Notes: generated by a model from the sequence alone, not told the origin. A DNA stretch of 64,000 nt from Neisseria zoodegmatis (GCF_900187305.1 NZ_LT906434.1:2046001-2110000), one strand, 5' to 3'. Positions 13,513 through 23,487 are shown, counted from the stretch's first letter. Made by a program: numbers and translations.

Positions 13513-14880
13513 TTACTTTGGTTCCAAAATAAACTGATTAAATTTGCTAAAGACGACCATAGAGCCGTTGCGGCAGCCATAATGAACGTTTACCAGAATA
13601 TTGGCAATAGCCACACACCTGTTTTGACTGTCGATAACAACCGGCCAATACCGACGTGCAAACGGGGGTATCTTGCGCTCTTGTAAAATTTTCCAAACAT
13701 TTTTACGACCAACGGCAAGTTCAATAGCATCATCGGCATTTGCAGAACGAATAATGCACAAGCTATCCAACACTTCTTCACATAATCCAAACGAATGCCT
13801 ATCAAGCGTAAAACTGTTTTTTTGAATAATATCTTTCAGACGGCTCTGCTGAATCCCACCGTTTTTCACCCAAGGGCAGGTATTTTCCCAGCCGTTTTTC
13901 TGGGCAAACAAACGCCCTCGGTAGGCATACATCTTCCCTTGCGGCAGAGACCATTCGGCAGTCGCGGCTTGTGCCAAAGTTCGCGCGAAATCTTCTACAC
14001 TTTCTGCACGCGGAATACCCAAGCCGTTGGTTTTGGCGTGATGAAGCAGCTGCTGGTGACGCCGAAGTCGGCTCAATGATTTCCAACGCTCAATATCAAA
14101 CCATCCGCTGCGGCAAATGTCCGCATAATCTTCCGCAATCACTTCATTCAACAGCGCCAATTCGCCTTGCAGCGATTTAATACTGCTGATGACGTGACTA
14201 TCCAAATGCGGCACTCTCTCACGCCATAGCGGCAAAGCTTCGTTACGCAGCCAATTTCTCAAAAATGCCGGATTTTGGTTGCTGTCGTCTTCTATATACT
14301 CCAACCTGTTTTCAGCCGCATATTTTTCCAGTTCGATACGCGGAATATCGAGAAGCGGCCGCCAAATTTGTGCGGTTGCGTTCAACATACGCATACGCGG
14401 CATGGCAGACAAAGCCCTCAGACTGCCCCCCCTTAACGCGGCCAACATAAAGGTTTCAACCTGATCGTTTTGATGGTGCGCCAACGCGACTACTTGGCTG
14501 AGGCCTTCTGAAAACACACGATAGCGCTCTTTGCGTGCCTCTGCTTCAATGCCCAAACGGCTGTTGTGCTTTACATCGACATGTTCCACACGCAAAGGCA
14601 CATTTAAAGCCATACAGTATTTGCGGCAAAAATCAGCCCACTCATCCGCCCGACTATTCAATCCGTGATGAACATGCACGGCTTTCAACACGATTCCGCG
14701 TTTCTCACGTAAGGCTGCCAACACATGAAGCAACACCACGGAATCTACGCCGCCGCTCAAGCCGACTTCTATTACCGTACCCGGTGCAATCGTTTCAGGC
14801 CATGACGAATCAACATGCAGCGCCAAACTGTTTGGCGCCACATGTTGATCAGATGAAAAACCATTGTTTGTCAAACTCAT
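13513..14880 (-). CDS. tilS: tRNA(Ile)-lysidine synthase
   Basis: TilS converts C34 of the CAU-anticodon tRNA-Ile to lysidine so that the tRNA reads AUA. The ATP-pyrophosphatase loop SGGVDSVVLLH is at about residues 42-52. VHVHHGLNSRADEWADFC and LAHHQNDQVETFMLAALRGG are the other catalytic-domain signatures. RNWLRNEALPLW lies in the middle domain. At 455 residues it is complete, with N1, N2 and C-terminal domains. It is transcribed towards rpoE but ends 78 bp before it, so it may form part of a minus-strand run. A DUS lies just upstream of its start. Confidence 0.95.
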   Translation of the reverse strand: MSLTNNGFSSDQHVAPNSLALHVDSSWPETIAPGTVIEVGLSGGVDSVVLLHVLAALREKRGIVLKAVHVHHGLNSRADEWADFCRKYCMALNVPLRVEHVDVKHNSRLGIEAEARKERYRVFSEGLSQVVALAHHQNDQVETFMLAALRGGSLRALSAMPRMRMLNATAQIWRPLLDIPRIELEKYAAENRLEYIEDDSNQNPAFLRNWLRNEALPLWRERVPHLDSHVISSIKSLQGELALLNEVIAEDYADICRSGWFDIERWKSLSRLRRHQQLLHHAKTNGLGIPRAESVEDFARTLAQAATAEWSLPQGKMYAYRGRLFAQKNGWENTCPWVKNGGIQQSRLKDIIQKNSFTLDRHSFGLCEEVLDSLCIIRSANADDAIELAVGRKNVWKILQERKIPPFARRYWPVVIDSQNRCVAIANILVNVHYGCRNGSMVVFSKFNQFILEPK

Positions 14881-14910
14881 ATCGGTTTTATTTTTCAGAC
14901 GGCCTCTACA

Positions 14911-16728
14911 CTAAGCCGCTGCTTTGACGGTTGCTTTATGTGAAAAGTCCAAATTGGACATATTGATGATTTCCTGTACGCCCCAACCGATACGGCGGGC
15001 GTAGTTGATATCGTTCATCAGAGAAGAAGTTTCCCAACCGCTGATTTGCTTGTTGCGCAGTTTAACCAACGCCCTGCCTCGGAAGGTTTCCAGCGAATCA
15101 ACGTGTTTCGACAATAACGCCACCTGTTCCTGCCATTTTTCACTGTGCACGGGCAGCGCGGTAATCTGCCGGAACAACACCAAAGTCTTAAACAGATGCT
15201 TGCGCAAACGGATATAGTCGCGCGCAGCAGCCGAATCGGGCTCTTGCAGATAGCGTTGCAGATTTTTTTGCAGGTGCTTGCTCTCTTTAACGATTTCCAC
15301 CATTTGAAACGCAGCCATATGCGCGGTAGTCAGCTCTTGGTTTTGATCGTCACCTTCGATATCGATTTTGCTGGTGAAATCCAAAAGCTCGCTGTAAAGC
15401 GGCTTGATTTGCGATTCGTAATAAGCCTGCGCATCCAAATGCAAAGGAGGCGGCGGAATGGGCAAATCCCGCTCGGTGTCCCACCCTTCTTCATACAGCT
15501 TGCTTACCGGCACAAACAAAACATGGCAAATCACTTCCAAGCTGACTGCATTCAGATGGCCTATTTCTTTAAATACTGCACGCAAAGCCGTATCACCCGA
15601 CCTGAGCATATTAGAACCCAGATACAAAGCACGCACAGGTGTGCGGTTATCCTCCGGCAAAAAGTGCGTACTTTCGGTTTTTTCCGGCAACCATTTCATC
15701 AACTGGTCTGCCAAGCGGTTTTGCAGCTTCCAAAACACCGCCAAACCCAAGCCGTTAAACAGAGTATGAAACAGCGCCAATTGAAGCAGACTGCTCATGC
15801 CCGTCCAACCCGCCAACAGCGTTACCAGCTTGGTTAAGGGCAACCACAGCAACAACGACAACACCGCGGTTACCGAGTTAAACAGCAAATGCGCCAACGC
15901 GAGACGCTGCCCGCTGCGGTCGCTGCCAAGCATGCCCACAAAAGCGGTAGAAGCACTGCTGCCCACGTTCGAACCGATCGCAATGGCAAAACCTTGCTCC
16001 ACACTAATCTGACCTGCCGACAATGCCGCCAAAGTTAAAATCAGCGTAGCATGGGAAGACTGCAACACAATCGTCAACAGCAAACCGATGGCGCTAAACA
16101 CCGCAATTTCGGTCAAGCCGCCGGCTTTAATTGTCGATAAATCAACCTGTCCGCCCAAAGCGTGAAAACCGTCTTTAATGGCATCAATACCTAAAAAAAT
16201 CAGCGCAATACCAACCAATACACGACCTATGGTTTTGGTTTTAGCATTCAAAAATCCGGCCAAAATGCCGAACACCAGCATGGGCACGGCCACCGGACTC
16301 AAACTGATACTCTGCCCCGCCAGCGCCAGCAACCAAATACCGCTGGTCGCGCCCAAGTTTGTGCCCAAAATAACGGCAATACCGCCAGCGAGCGTAATCA
16401 GCCCCGTACTCAAAAACGCAATAGTCAACAGAGACACCAGCGTGCTCGATTGCAGAATAAAAGTGGCTCCGACACCGAAACCCAAACCTTTTGCCGGAGT
16501 GGAGGTACTTTTCGCCATCAGCTTTTCCAGCGTACCTCCGGCGGCGTTGCGCAAGCCTTCTTCGATACACTGCATGCCGAAAAGAAACAAGGCCAAGCCG
16601 TAACACAACTTCAACCACGGGCCGCTGTACCAAAAGCTGTACCCCAAAACAAAAACCACTAAAGCGATCAGCACAGGCTTCCAAAGGTTTTGAACGTTTT
16701 TATTGGTTTTTATACTGCTTATATTCAT
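14911..16728 (-). CDS. Na/Pi cotransporter family protein with PhoU-like C-terminus
   Basis: This is a 605-residue membrane protein. The first part (about 15-340) has roughly ten hydrophobic segments and the two inverted repeats typical of Na/Pi-cotransporter II proteins: GATFILQSSTLVSLLTIAF and IVLQSSHATLILTLAALSAG, each with the QSS substrate motif. The C-terminal 240 residues are soluble and helical, and resemble PhoU. Phosphate uptake driven by sodium is the family function; bacterial members are sometimes proposed to be exporters. It is flanked by DUS hairpins and appears to be a single-gene unit. Confidence 0.88.
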   Translation of the reverse strand: MNISSIKTNKNVQNLWKPVLIALVVFVLGYSFWYSGPWLKLCYGLALFLFGMQCIEEGLRNAAGGTLEKLMAKSTSTPAKGLGFGVGATFILQSSTLVSLLTIAFLSTGLITLAGGIAVILGTNLGATSGIWLLALAGQSISLSPVAVPMLVFGILAGFLNAKTKTIGRVLVGIALIFLGIDAIKDGFHALGGQVDLSTIKAGGLTEIAVFSAIGLLLTIVLQSSHATLILTLAALSAGQISVEQGFAIAIGSNVGSSASTAFVGMLGSDRSGQRLALAHLLFNSVTAVLSLLLWLPLTKLVTLLAGWTGMSSLLQLALFHTLFNGLGLAVFWKLQNRLADQLMKWLPEKTESTHFLPEDNRTPVRALYLGSNMLRSGDTALRAVFKEIGHLNAVSLEVICHVLFVPVSKLYEEGWDTERDLPIPPPPLHLDAQAYYESQIKPLYSELLDFTSKIDIEGDDQNQELTTAHMAAFQMVEIVKESKHLQKNLQRYLQEPDSAAARDYIRLRKHLFKTLVLFRQITALPVHSEKWQEQVALLSKHVDSLETFRGRALVKLRNKQISGWETSSLMNDINYARRIGWGVQEIINMSNLDFSHKATVKAAA

Positions 16729-16844
16729 GTCGTTTCCCTATTCTCTGTTTCTCCGTTTTATTCAAAATATTTTTGAAACCGTATAGCCCCGCCATTATAG
16801 TGACTATTTCAAACATACTGTGAACCATTCGTCAGATGGGCAAA

Positions 16845-16872
16845 AGGCCGTCTGAAAAATTTCAGACGGCCT
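16845..16872. terminator. Inverted DUS terminator after nlpD
   Basis: AGGCCGTCTGAAA (16845-16857) and its complement (16860-16872) have only AA between them. The hairpin lies downstream of the nlpD stop on the minus strand. Confidence 0.75.
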
Positions 16873-16898
16873 CAGATTCCAAATCTGATCAGTTCATA

Positions 16899-17831
16899 TT
16901 AGAACGCCACAAATTGGGTCGGATTCACAGGTTTACCGTTTTGGCGCACTTCGAAATGAAGCTTGGTGCGGTCGGCATCGCTGTTACCCATGCGGGCGAT
17001 GGTTTGGCCGCGTTTTACGGTTTGGCCTTCTTTAACCAGAAGATTTTGGTTGTGTCCGTAAGCGGTCAGGAAAGTTTGGTTGTGTTGAACAATCACCAAA
17101 TTACCGTAGCCGCGCAAGCCTGAACCGGCATAAACCACTTTACCGTCTGCCGCTGATACCACCGCTTGACCTGCTGTACCAGCAATATCCACGCCTTTGC
17201 TGTTGCCGCCGAATTGGGTGATGATGTTGCCGGTAGTCGGACGCTGCCAAGTTACGCCGGATACGGTGCGGACGCTGCCGGTAGAAACGCTGGGCGTTTT
17301 AGCCGGCTCGGAAATTTGCGGGCGTGAAGACGGAGTGCTGGTAGAAACCACGGGCGGAGGAGTTTGCGTTTTGGTTTGCGCGGTTGCCGCCGGAGCGGTG
17401 TAACCCGCGGGTTTAACACGCAAAACTTGGCCTACGCTGATGGTGTTATCTGCCAAATTGTTCCACGCACGCAGATTGTCTTGCGTGATGTTGTAACGTT
17501 TGGAAATATTGTAAACCGTGTCGCCGCGCACTACGGTATGCGTCGCGGCATTGATGTCAACGGGTGCATTGGAAGGTATGTAGGCACCGCCGCCGGAAGC
17601 CGGGGCTTGTGTGGCAGCAGGAGGAGTATAAGGAGCGGGAGCTGCGCCCGTTCCGGCCGCATTCGGATCATAAGGTGTTGCACCATAAGGATTAGTTTGT
17701 CCGGTTCCTGTCGAAGCGGAACCTGCCGAACCCGACACAACAGGCGCTGCGGGCTGTTGCAGCCAAGAACATGCGCCCAACATTAAAACCAAGGCTGCCG
17801 AGCCGGCACGGAATGCGGTTTTTTTCAACAT
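16899..17831 (-). CDS. nlpD: NlpD-type murein hydrolase activator lipoprotein (LysM + LytM)
   Basis: The ATG at 17829-17831 gives a 310-residue lipoprotein precursor with the lipobox LMLGAC. An Ala/Pro/Gly/Thr-rich linker is followed by a LysM domain (THTVVRGDTVYNISKRYNITQDNLRAWNNL) and a C-terminal LytM/M23 domain. The zinc ligands are degenerate: the first motif reads SKGVD where active enzymes have HxGxD, and the last reads KLHFEVR instead of HLHFE. A non-catalytic activator of the amidase AmiC is therefore likely, as is known for NlpD proteins. The gene lies downstream of surE and pcm. The longer frame to 17873 has no support. Confidence 0.92.
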   Translation of the reverse strand: MLKKTAFRAGSAALVLMLGACSWLQQPAAPVVSGSAGSASTGTGQTNPYGATPYDPNAAGTGAAPAPYTPPAATQAPASGGGAYIPSNAPVDINAATHTVVRGDTVYNISKRYNITQDNLRAWNNLADNTISVGQVLRVKPAGYTAPAATAQTKTQTPPPVVSTSTPSSRPQISEPAKTPSVSTGSVRTVSGVTWQRPTTGNIITQFGGNSKGVDIAGTAGQAVVSAADGKVVYAGSGLRGYGNLVIVQHNQTFLTAYGHNQNLLVKEGQTVKRGQTIARMGNSDADRTKLHFEVRQNGKPVNPTQFVAF

Positions 17832-17909
17832 ATTTTCTACCTTCTGTTTGGATTTTTCATCGCGGCATATCATAAAACAAATTATGCCCTGCTCTCAAGT
17901 CTTTACGAT

Positions 17910-18569
17910 TTAAGTGTCCATACCGCTGACCAGCGGTACGAAGTTGGCTTCCTGTACGCAGGTTTCGCGGTATCCTTGCGGTGTTTTCTCAATCAGCCAC
18001 AAATATTGCACGCCGCCTTCGTCTAAAGGCAGCACCATGCGCCCGCCGATGGCAAGCTGCTGCAAAAGTGCGAGCGGGATTTCGGCGGGCGCAGCGGTTA
18101 CCAAAATACCGTCAAACGGCGCCACTTCGGGCAAACCCAAGTAGCCGTCGCCGCACACCATACGCGCTTTCGCCAGCAAACCAGCGGCGCGCAAATGCTG
18201 TTTGGCGCGTTCATGCAGCGGGCGCAAACGCTCTACCGAATAAATTTCAGGCAAATCCAAGGCCAAAAGCACGGCCGTCTGATAACCGCAGCCGGTGCCG
18301 ATTTCCAGCACCCGCCGCATATTTTGCGACGCGCCGCCCAGCAGCAGATCCGTCATTTTGGCCACAGTATAAGGCTGGGAGATGGTTTGCCCCAAGCCCA
18401 AGGGCAGCGACATTTCATCATAGGCCCGCGTTTGCAGGGCTTCTTCGACAAAAAGATGGCGCGGCACGCGGGTCATTGCTTGCAACACCCGTTCGCCGAT
18501 GCCCATCCTCGCCAGCCGTTCGATCATGCGGCGGCGGCGGTTTTCAAAGCCTGTCCAGTTTCCCTGCAT
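17910..18569 (-). CDS. pcm: Protein-L-isoaspartate O-methyltransferase
   Basis: Pcm repairs age-damaged proteins by methylating L-isoaspartyl residues with S-adenosylmethionine. The AdoMet-binding loop VLEIGTGCGYQTAVL is at about 87-101. RVPRHLFV and GQTISQPYTVAKMTDLL are the conserved family blocks. The ATG at 18567-18569 is chosen because it overlaps the surE stop as TAATG, implying translational coupling. An ATG 21 bp earlier (18590) would overlap surE further. Product length is 219 residues, slightly longer than E. coli Pcm. Confidence 0.94.
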   Translation of the reverse strand: MQGNWTGFENRRRRMIERLARMGIGERVLQAMTRVPRHLFVEEALQTRAYDEMSLPLGLGQTISQPYTVAKMTDLLLGGASQNMRRVLEIGTGCGYQTAVLLALDLPEIYSVERLRPLHERAKQHLRAAGLLAKARMVCGDGYLGLPEVAPFDGILVTAAPAEIPLALLQQLAIGGRMVLPLDEGGVQYLWLIEKTPQGYRETCVQEANFVPLVSGMDT

Positions 18570-19321
18570 TACGGCATAACTCCCTGCCAAAATGCTGCTA
18601 CTTCGTCCATTTTATGGTAATCGGTCAAATCGATCTGCAAGGGTGTTACCGTAATATAACCTGCCTCGCTCTCGGCAAAATCGGTGCCGCCGTTACGGTC
18701 GGAAATATCGCCTATCGGGCCGATCCAGTAAACCGCTTCGCCGCGCGGATTGTGCGCGGGCACGATGCTTTGCACATGATGCCGTTTGCCCAAACGGGTA
18801 ATTTTACAGCCCTGAATATCTTCGGGCGCCACGGCGGGAATATTCACATTCCACAAAATCGGCTGCTTGGGCGGGTTTTTCAGCAAATGTTCCAACATAA
18901 TCCAAGCGGCTTTTTCCGCTGTTTCCCAATAGCGGCCGGTGAAATCGTTTAAAGAAAAAGCAATCGCAGGAATGCCCAGCAGGTAAGCCTCGGTCGCCGC
19001 CGCAACGGTGCCTGAATATAAAGTATCGTCGCCCATGTTGGCGCCGTTGTTGATACCGGAAAGCACCAAATCAGGCTGAAACTCGGGCAACGCGTGTAAA
19101 GCCAGATGAATACAGTCTGTCGGCGTGCCGCTCACATAATAAAAGCCGTTATCGGCCTCACGGATGCGCAAAGGGCGGTCGAGTGTGAGCGAATTGCTGA
19201 CGCCGCTGCGGTCGCGCTCCGGCGCCACCACGCGCACATTGGCAAACTCTGCGGCCACCCGCGCCAAAATCGCAATACCGGGCGAGAGGTAGCCGTCGTC
19301 GTTACAAATCAAAATATTCAT
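18569..19321 (-). CDS. surE: 5'/3'-nucleotidase SurE
   Basis: SurE is a metal-dependent phosphatase that acts on nucleoside monophosphates and is linked to stationary-phase survival. The metal-site motif [14 protein letters not shown] opens the protein, and [24 protein letters not shown] at about 78-101 is the second signature. The ATG at 19319-19321 (MNILICNDD) is chosen over 19339, because SurE proteins begin two or three residues before the motif. The stop overlaps the pcm start. The surE-pcm-nlpD order is conserved in proteobacteria. Confidence 0.95.
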   Translation of the reverse strand: MNILICNDDGYLSPGIAILARVAAEFANVRVVAPERDRSGVSNSLTLDRPLRIREADNGFYYVSGTPTDCIHLALHALPEFQPDLVLSGINNGANMGDDTLYSGTVAAATEAYLLGIPAIAFSLNDFTGRYWETAEKAAWIMLEHLLKNPPKQPILWNVNIPAVAPEDIQGCKITRLGKRHHVQSIVPAHNPRGEAVYWIGPIGDISDRNGGTDFAESEAGYITVTPLQIDLTDYHKMDEVAAFWQGVMP

Positions 19322-19600
19322 GATTTCCCTTATTTTCAAACGGCCTTCATTCTACCGACTGCAACCATCAGTGTCTATTTAGTACCGCCGTACATGATCC
19401 CACAATCTATTTGGATATGCTTGCCGCCGGATTCCGTTTTATTCAAAGCCGGGGCCGTCTGAAAAAAACAGCCGCCCCTTTTCCCGGCTGCATATAGACC
19501 AAACCTTATGCAATAAGTTTTCAGACGGCCTCAAAATATAAAAGGCCGTCTGAAACAGGTATAATCCGACCAAACCGTTACAGACACAGAAACTGCCTAC

Positions 19601-20749
19601 ATGAATTACGAAATCATCATTATCGGCGGCGGATTGGTCGGCGCCGCCGCCGCAGTATCCCTCAAACAGCAAGGCCGTGACGTCGCCCTGCTCGAAATCC
19701 GTCCGCCGGAAACCGACTTCGCCAAACTCGAAAACGGCTGGGATGCCCGCATCTACGCCATCAGCCCCGCCAACCAAAAACTACTCCAATCGCTCAACGC
19801 TTGGCCGTCTGAAAACCGTATCCAGCCCGTTTCACGCATGGACGTGCGCGGCGACAACGGCGGCCGCATCGAGTTCAAAGCCGCCGACATCGACGCACCG
19901 CACCTCACCTGCATCGCCGAAAACCGCTGGCTGCTCGCCGGCCTGTGGCAGCAAATCCGCACCTTAGAAATACCCGTGATTACCGAAGCCGCCGAAAAGC
20001 TTGAAACCGATATTCAGACGGCCTCACTCACCCTCGCAAACGGCGAAACGCTCCAAGCCAAACTGATTATCGGCGCAGACGGCGCCAACTCATGGGTGCG
20101 CCGACAAGCAGGCATCACCGTTAAAGAAGACCCCTACCGCCAACACGGCGTAGTTGCCAACTTCCACACCGAACAAGACCACCACGGCACCGCCTTCCAA
20201 TGGTTCAAAAACGGCGACGTCCTTGCCTACCTGCCGCTCCCCGACAAAAAAATCTCCATCGTCTGGAGCACACACGAGCCTGAAAAACTCACCGGCCTCA
20301 GCCCCGAAGACCTAGCCGCCGCCGTAACCGCGCAAGGCGAAAACGTACTCGGCCAACTCTCACCGCTCTCCCCCGCCTTCGCCTTCGATTTAATCCTGCG
20401 CCGCCCCGAATCCACCGTCGCCCAACGCGTCCTACTCATGGGCGACGCCGCGCACACCATCCATCCCCTCGCCGGGCAGGGCGTGAACCTCGGCTTCGGC
20501 GACGTGATTGAATTTGCCCGCCTCAGCCGCCACGCCCCCGATGTCGGCGCCTACCAACTATTGAAACAATACGCCCGCAACCGCCTGGAACCCGTCCGCA
20601 CCATGCAGCTAGGCTGCGACGGCCTCTTCCACCTCTTTAACGAAAAACACCTCCCTGCCCTGCCCCGGCTGCGCAACACCGGCCTGAATTTGGTCAACGC
20701 CGTCCCCGCCGTCAAAAACCGCTTGATCAAACATGCGATGGGGCTGTGA
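19601..20749 (+). CDS. FAD-dependent ubiquinone-pathway hydroxylase (UbiH/UbiM family)
   Basis: This 382-residue flavoprotein monooxygenase hydroxylates the ring of ubiquinone precursors. It has the FAD dinucleotide fold IIIGGGLVGAAAA at residues 6-18, the NADPH/FAD motif LIIGADGANSWVRRQAG in the middle, and the second FAD motif GDAAHTIHPLAGQGVNLGFGD at about 280-300. All three are intact. The family includes UbiH, UbiF, VisC/UbiI and UbiM; N. meningitidis is reported to use a broad-specificity UbiM, so this could be that enzyme, but the sequence alone does not let me separate them. It stands alone, preceded by several DUS copies and followed by an inverted-DUS terminator. Confidence 0.85.
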   Translation: MNYEIIIIGGGLVGAAAAVSLKQQGRDVALLEIRPPETDFAKLENGWDARIYAISPANQKLLQSLNAWPSENRIQPVSRMDVRGDNGGRIEFKAADIDAPHLTCIAENRWLLAGLWQQIRTLEIPVITEAAEKLETDIQTASLTLANGETLQAKLIIGADGANSWVRRQAGITVKEDPYRQHGVVANFHTEQDHHGTAFQWFKNGDVLAYLPLPDKKISIVWSTHEPEKLTGLSPEDLAAAVTAQGENVLGQLSPLSPAFAFDLILRRPESTVAQRVLLMGDAAHTIHPLAGQGVNLGFGDVIEFARLSRHAPDVGAYQLLKQYARNRLEPVRTMQLGCDGLFHLFNEKHLPALPRLRNTGLNLVNAVPAVKNRLIKHAMGL

Positions 20750-20785
20750 ATGAAAAGCCATCGACTTGTTAAGGCAGTAATTAAT

Positions 20786-20819
20786 CAGGCCGTCTGAAAA
20801 TGATTTTTCAGACGGCCTG
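20786..20819. terminator. Inverted DUS terminator between convergent genes
   Basis: AGGCCGTCTGAA (20787-20798) faces TTCAGACGGCCT (20807-20818). It separates the hydroxylase gene from guaA, which converge here. Confidence 0.8.
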
Positions 20820-20846
20820 TGGCTATATCAATAAAAAATAACCGGC

Positions 20847-22412
20847 TTATTCCCACTCAATCGTGGCAGGCGGTTTGCCGCTTACGTCGTACACCACGCG
20901 GTTGATGCCGCGTACTTCGTTGATGATGCGGTTGGACACTTTGCCGAGCAGCGAATAAGGCAGTTCGGCCCAATGTGCGGTCATGAAGTCGCTGGTTACG
21001 ACGGCGCGCAGCGCAACCACATATTCGTAAGTGCGGCCGTCGCCCATCACGCCGACGGATTTTACCGGCAGGAACACGGCAAAGGCTTGACTGGTAAGAT
21101 CGTACCATGAAGTGCCGTTTTCGTCGGTGGTGTTGCGCAGCTCTTGGATGAAAATATCGTCGGCACGGCGCAGGAGGTCGGCGTATTCTTTTTTCACTTC
21201 GCCGAGAATGCGCACGCCCAAGCCGGGGCCGGGGAAGGGGTGGCGGTACACCATTTCGCGCGGCAGGCCGAGGGCTACGCCGAGTTCGCGCACTTCGTCT
21301 TTAAACAGGTCGCGCAGCGGTTCGAGCAGCTTGAGGTTGAGGGTTTCAGGCAGGCCGCCTACGTTGTGGTGGCTCTTGATGGCATGGGCTTTTTTGGTTT
21401 TGGCACCGGCACTTTCGATCACGTCGGGGTAAATCGTGCCTTGTGCCAGCCATTTGGCGTTTTGGCGTTTGCCGGCTTCGGTTTGGAACACTTCTACGAA
21501 TTCTGCGCCGATGATTTTGCGTTTTTGTTCGGGGTCGGTCACGCCGGCGAGTTTGCCCATGAAGTCGTCGGTGGCATCCACGTGAATCACGTTGACGCCC
21601 AAGTTGCGGGCAAACATGTCCATCACCATTTGGCCTTCGTTCAGGCGCAGGAGGCCGTGATCAACGAATACGCAGGTGAGTTGGTCGCCGATGGCGCGGT
21701 GGATCAACGCGGCGGCTACGGAAGAATCCACACCGCCGGACAAGCCGAGAATCACTTCGTCGCTACCCACTTGCTCACGGATTTTGGCCACGGCTTCGTC
21801 GATGTAGTTGGGCATGGTCCAGCTGGGTTGTGCGCGGCAGATGTTGAGCACGAAGCGGTTGAGCAAGGCACGGCCTTGTTTGGTGTGGGTCACTTCGGGG
21901 TGGAATTGGATGCCGTAGAATTGTTTTTCGGCGTGCTCCATCATGGCCACGGGGCAGCTCGGCGTATCGCCGATGATGCAGAAGCCTTCGGGCAGCTTGG
22001 ATACTTTGTCGCCGTGACTCATCCATACGTCAAGTGTGTTGGGCTGGCCGTCTGAAAGGCCGCGGGTCAGTTCGCTGTCGATGGTTTTCACTTGGGCGTA
22101 ACCGAATTCGCGTTGGTCGCCGGGCGACACTTCGCCGCCGAGATGGTGCGCCATAAACTGCATGCCGTAGCAGATGCCGAGCACGGGAATGCCTAAATCG
22201 AAAATGCCGGTGTCGGCCTGATAATCGGATTCGTAAACAGAATTGGGGCCGCCGGAAAGAATAATGCCTTTGGGCGCAAAGGCTTTGATGTCTTCCAAAG
22301 GCATATCGTATGAATGCAGTTCGCAGTAAACGTGGGCTTCGCGCACGCGGCGGGCGATGAGTTGGGTCACTTGCGAGCCGAAATCGAGAATGAGGATTTT
22401 GTCTTGGGTCAT
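20847..22412 (-). CDS. guaA: GMP synthase (glutamine-hydrolysing)
   Basis: GuaA aminates XMP to GMP using glutamine and ATP. The N-terminal class I amidotransferase has its catalytic Cys at position 81 (LGICYGMQ) and [11 protein letters not shown] for the His/Glu pair. The ATP-pyrophosphatase domain has [15 protein letters not shown], and the C-terminal dimerisation domain ends in KPPATIEWE, the usual end. The ATG at 22410-22412 ([14 protein letters not shown]) gives 521 residues, the family length; an earlier ATG at 22445 adds 11 unsupported residues. It is a single-gene unit with DUS hairpins on both sides. Confidence 0.97.
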   Translation of the reverse strand: MTQDKILILDFGSQVTQLIARRVREAHVYCELHSYDMPLEDIKAFAPKGIILSGGPNSVYESDYQADTGIFDLGIPVLGICYGMQFMAHHLGGEVSPGDQREFGYAQVKTIDSELTRGLSDGQPNTLDVWMSHGDKVSKLPEGFCIIGDTPSCPVAMMEHAEKQFYGIQFHPEVTHTKQGRALLNRFVLNICRAQPSWTMPNYIDEAVAKIREQVGSDEVILGLSGGVDSSVAAALIHRAIGDQLTCVFVDHGLLRLNEGQMVMDMFARNLGVNVIHVDATDDFMGKLAGVTDPEQKRKIIGAEFVEVFQTEAGKRQNAKWLAQGTIYPDVIESAGAKTKKAHAIKSHHNVGGLPETLNLKLLEPLRDLFKDEVRELGVALGLPREMVYRHPFPGPGLGVRILGEVKKEYADLLRRADDIFIQELRNTTDENGTSWYDLTSQAFAVFLPVKSVGVMGDGRTYEYVVALRAVVTSDFMTAHWAELPYSLLGKVSNRIINEVRGINRVVYDVSGKPPATIEWE

Positions 22413-22478
22413 GGTGATTTCTTCGGGTTGGTTTTGCGGTTGCACAATGCAAAAAGGAGTACGGCAAATAAAGTTATC

Positions 22479-22524
22479 AGGCCGTCTGAAAAGGGCGTTA
22501 TTGTACCATTTTTTCAGACGGCCT
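22479..22524. terminator. Inverted DUS pair between guaA and the 112-aa gene
   Basis: AGGCCGTCTGAA (22479-22490) and TTCAGACGGCCT (22513-22524) are separated by 22 bases. It lies downstream of the 112-residue membrane gene on the minus strand. Confidence 0.55.
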
Positions 22525-22553
22525 GAATTGTGTTTTGCTGCTTGGGCAACGGC

Positions 22554-22892
22554 TTAATGTTCGGGCAGCTTGGGATGTTTGTACGGCACGACGCTGCTGC
22601 GTGAAAGCAGCAACAAGCAGCCGAGAATCATCATACCCAAAGCAATCAGCGGCGAATAGCCGAGCAGATATTGGCCTTTGAGGTACACGGCGGCGCCGAT
22701 GTAAACCAGCAGCGGGCCGGAGACGACAGACTGTTTGTTAATGCCGTCTATCAGCAAAACGGCGATACCGCCTATGGCCAAACCGGCGGCAATCAAGGTG
22801 GCGGTCGGCGGCAGAATGCCGGTGGTTTTGAGAAACCATACCGCGCCCGCAATAATCAGAAATAAAGGCAAAGCAAGTGAAGACTGGCGCAT
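22554..22892 (-). CDS. Small membrane protein, LiaF-TM-like
   Basis: This 112-residue protein is almost entirely hydrophobic, with four predicted membrane helices at about 6-22, 29-48, 58-73 and 79-97. The first helix is followed by LKTTGILP, a pattern seen in the short LiaI/LiaF-type and DUF5668-like membrane domains (F-x-x-x-G-x-x-x-L near helix 1). No catalytic residues are visible, and the resemblance is a weak inference. It is transcribed after the lipoprotein gene at 22968, with only a DUS hairpin region between them, and could share its promoter. Confidence 0.65.
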   Translation of the reverse strand: MRQSSLALPLFLIIAGAVWFLKTTGILPPTATLIAAGLAIGGIAVLLIDGINKQSVVSGPLLVYIGAAVYLKGQYLLGYSPLIALGMMILGCLLLLSRSSVVPYKHPKLPEH

Positions 22893-22967
22893 GTTTACGC
22901 TCCGAATGTGTTCAGACGGCCTGCATTATTGTGCTGTGCAGGCCGTCTGAAAAGGGGGTGTTGAGAA

Positions 22968-23417
22968 TTATTGCGCTTTTTTACCCAGCAGGCGGGCGAT
23001 AATGCCGTCGGTTTGTTGCTGCAAGTTGGGCGAGCGGCGGTATTCCGGCTCGTCGTTGACGTTATAGCCGAGATTGGCGACATGATAGTCGGGCGTGCGC
23101 AGAATCATGGCGATTTTTTTAATCATTTCAGGGCTGCCGGCGGAAATGTAGCGCAAGTTGTAGCGGCATTCCGGTTCGTAAAGACGTTGGCGATTGGCCG
23201 CCACATCTACGATTTCAGCCTCAATACCTTGATTTTGCAGCGAACGGGCAATCACTTGCTCCAAACCGTGCGGCGTGCGTTTGGGGTTCGGAATAATGCA
23301 GACACGCTGGATGGTTTTCAATTCGTCTGACCGATTTTCGGCAACCTTAACTTTAGTGGTGCCACATGCGCTCAGCCCCAAAGCCAGCAGAGTAAAAGCT
23401 AAAATTTTGTGTTTCAT
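22968..23417 (-). CDS. Lipoprotein of the Sbal_3080 type
   Basis: This 149-residue precursor has a clear lipoprotein signal, LLALGLSACGTTKVKV, with cleavage before Cys18. The mature part contains KTIQRVCIIPNPKRTPHGLEQVI, then ECRYNLRYIS and LNYNVNDEPEYRR-like segments, with two further cysteines. This layout resembles the Sbal_3080 lipoprotein family, whose function is not known. The family call rests on memory of the pattern and is moderate. DUS copies flank it on both sides. It is probably an envelope protein of unknown role. Confidence 0.7.
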   Translation of the reverse strand: MKHKILAFTLLALGLSACGTTKVKVAENRSDELKTIQRVCIIPNPKRTPHGLEQVIARSLQNQGIEAEIVDVAANRQRLYEPECRYNLRYISAGSPEMIKKIAMILRTPDYHVANLGYNVNDEPEYRRSPNLQQQTDGIIARLLGKKAQ

Positions 23418-23487
23418 CGTATTTCCTTTGCAATGTAGATTAATTTTTCAGACGGCCTATGTAAAACAGTCAATCTGCGGGCGACCG

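Noticed and set aside
21144..22055. 303-codon open frame on the plus strand across guaA
   Set aside because: Antisense shadow of guaA, with a repetitive His/Val/Phe/Ala composition and no family features.
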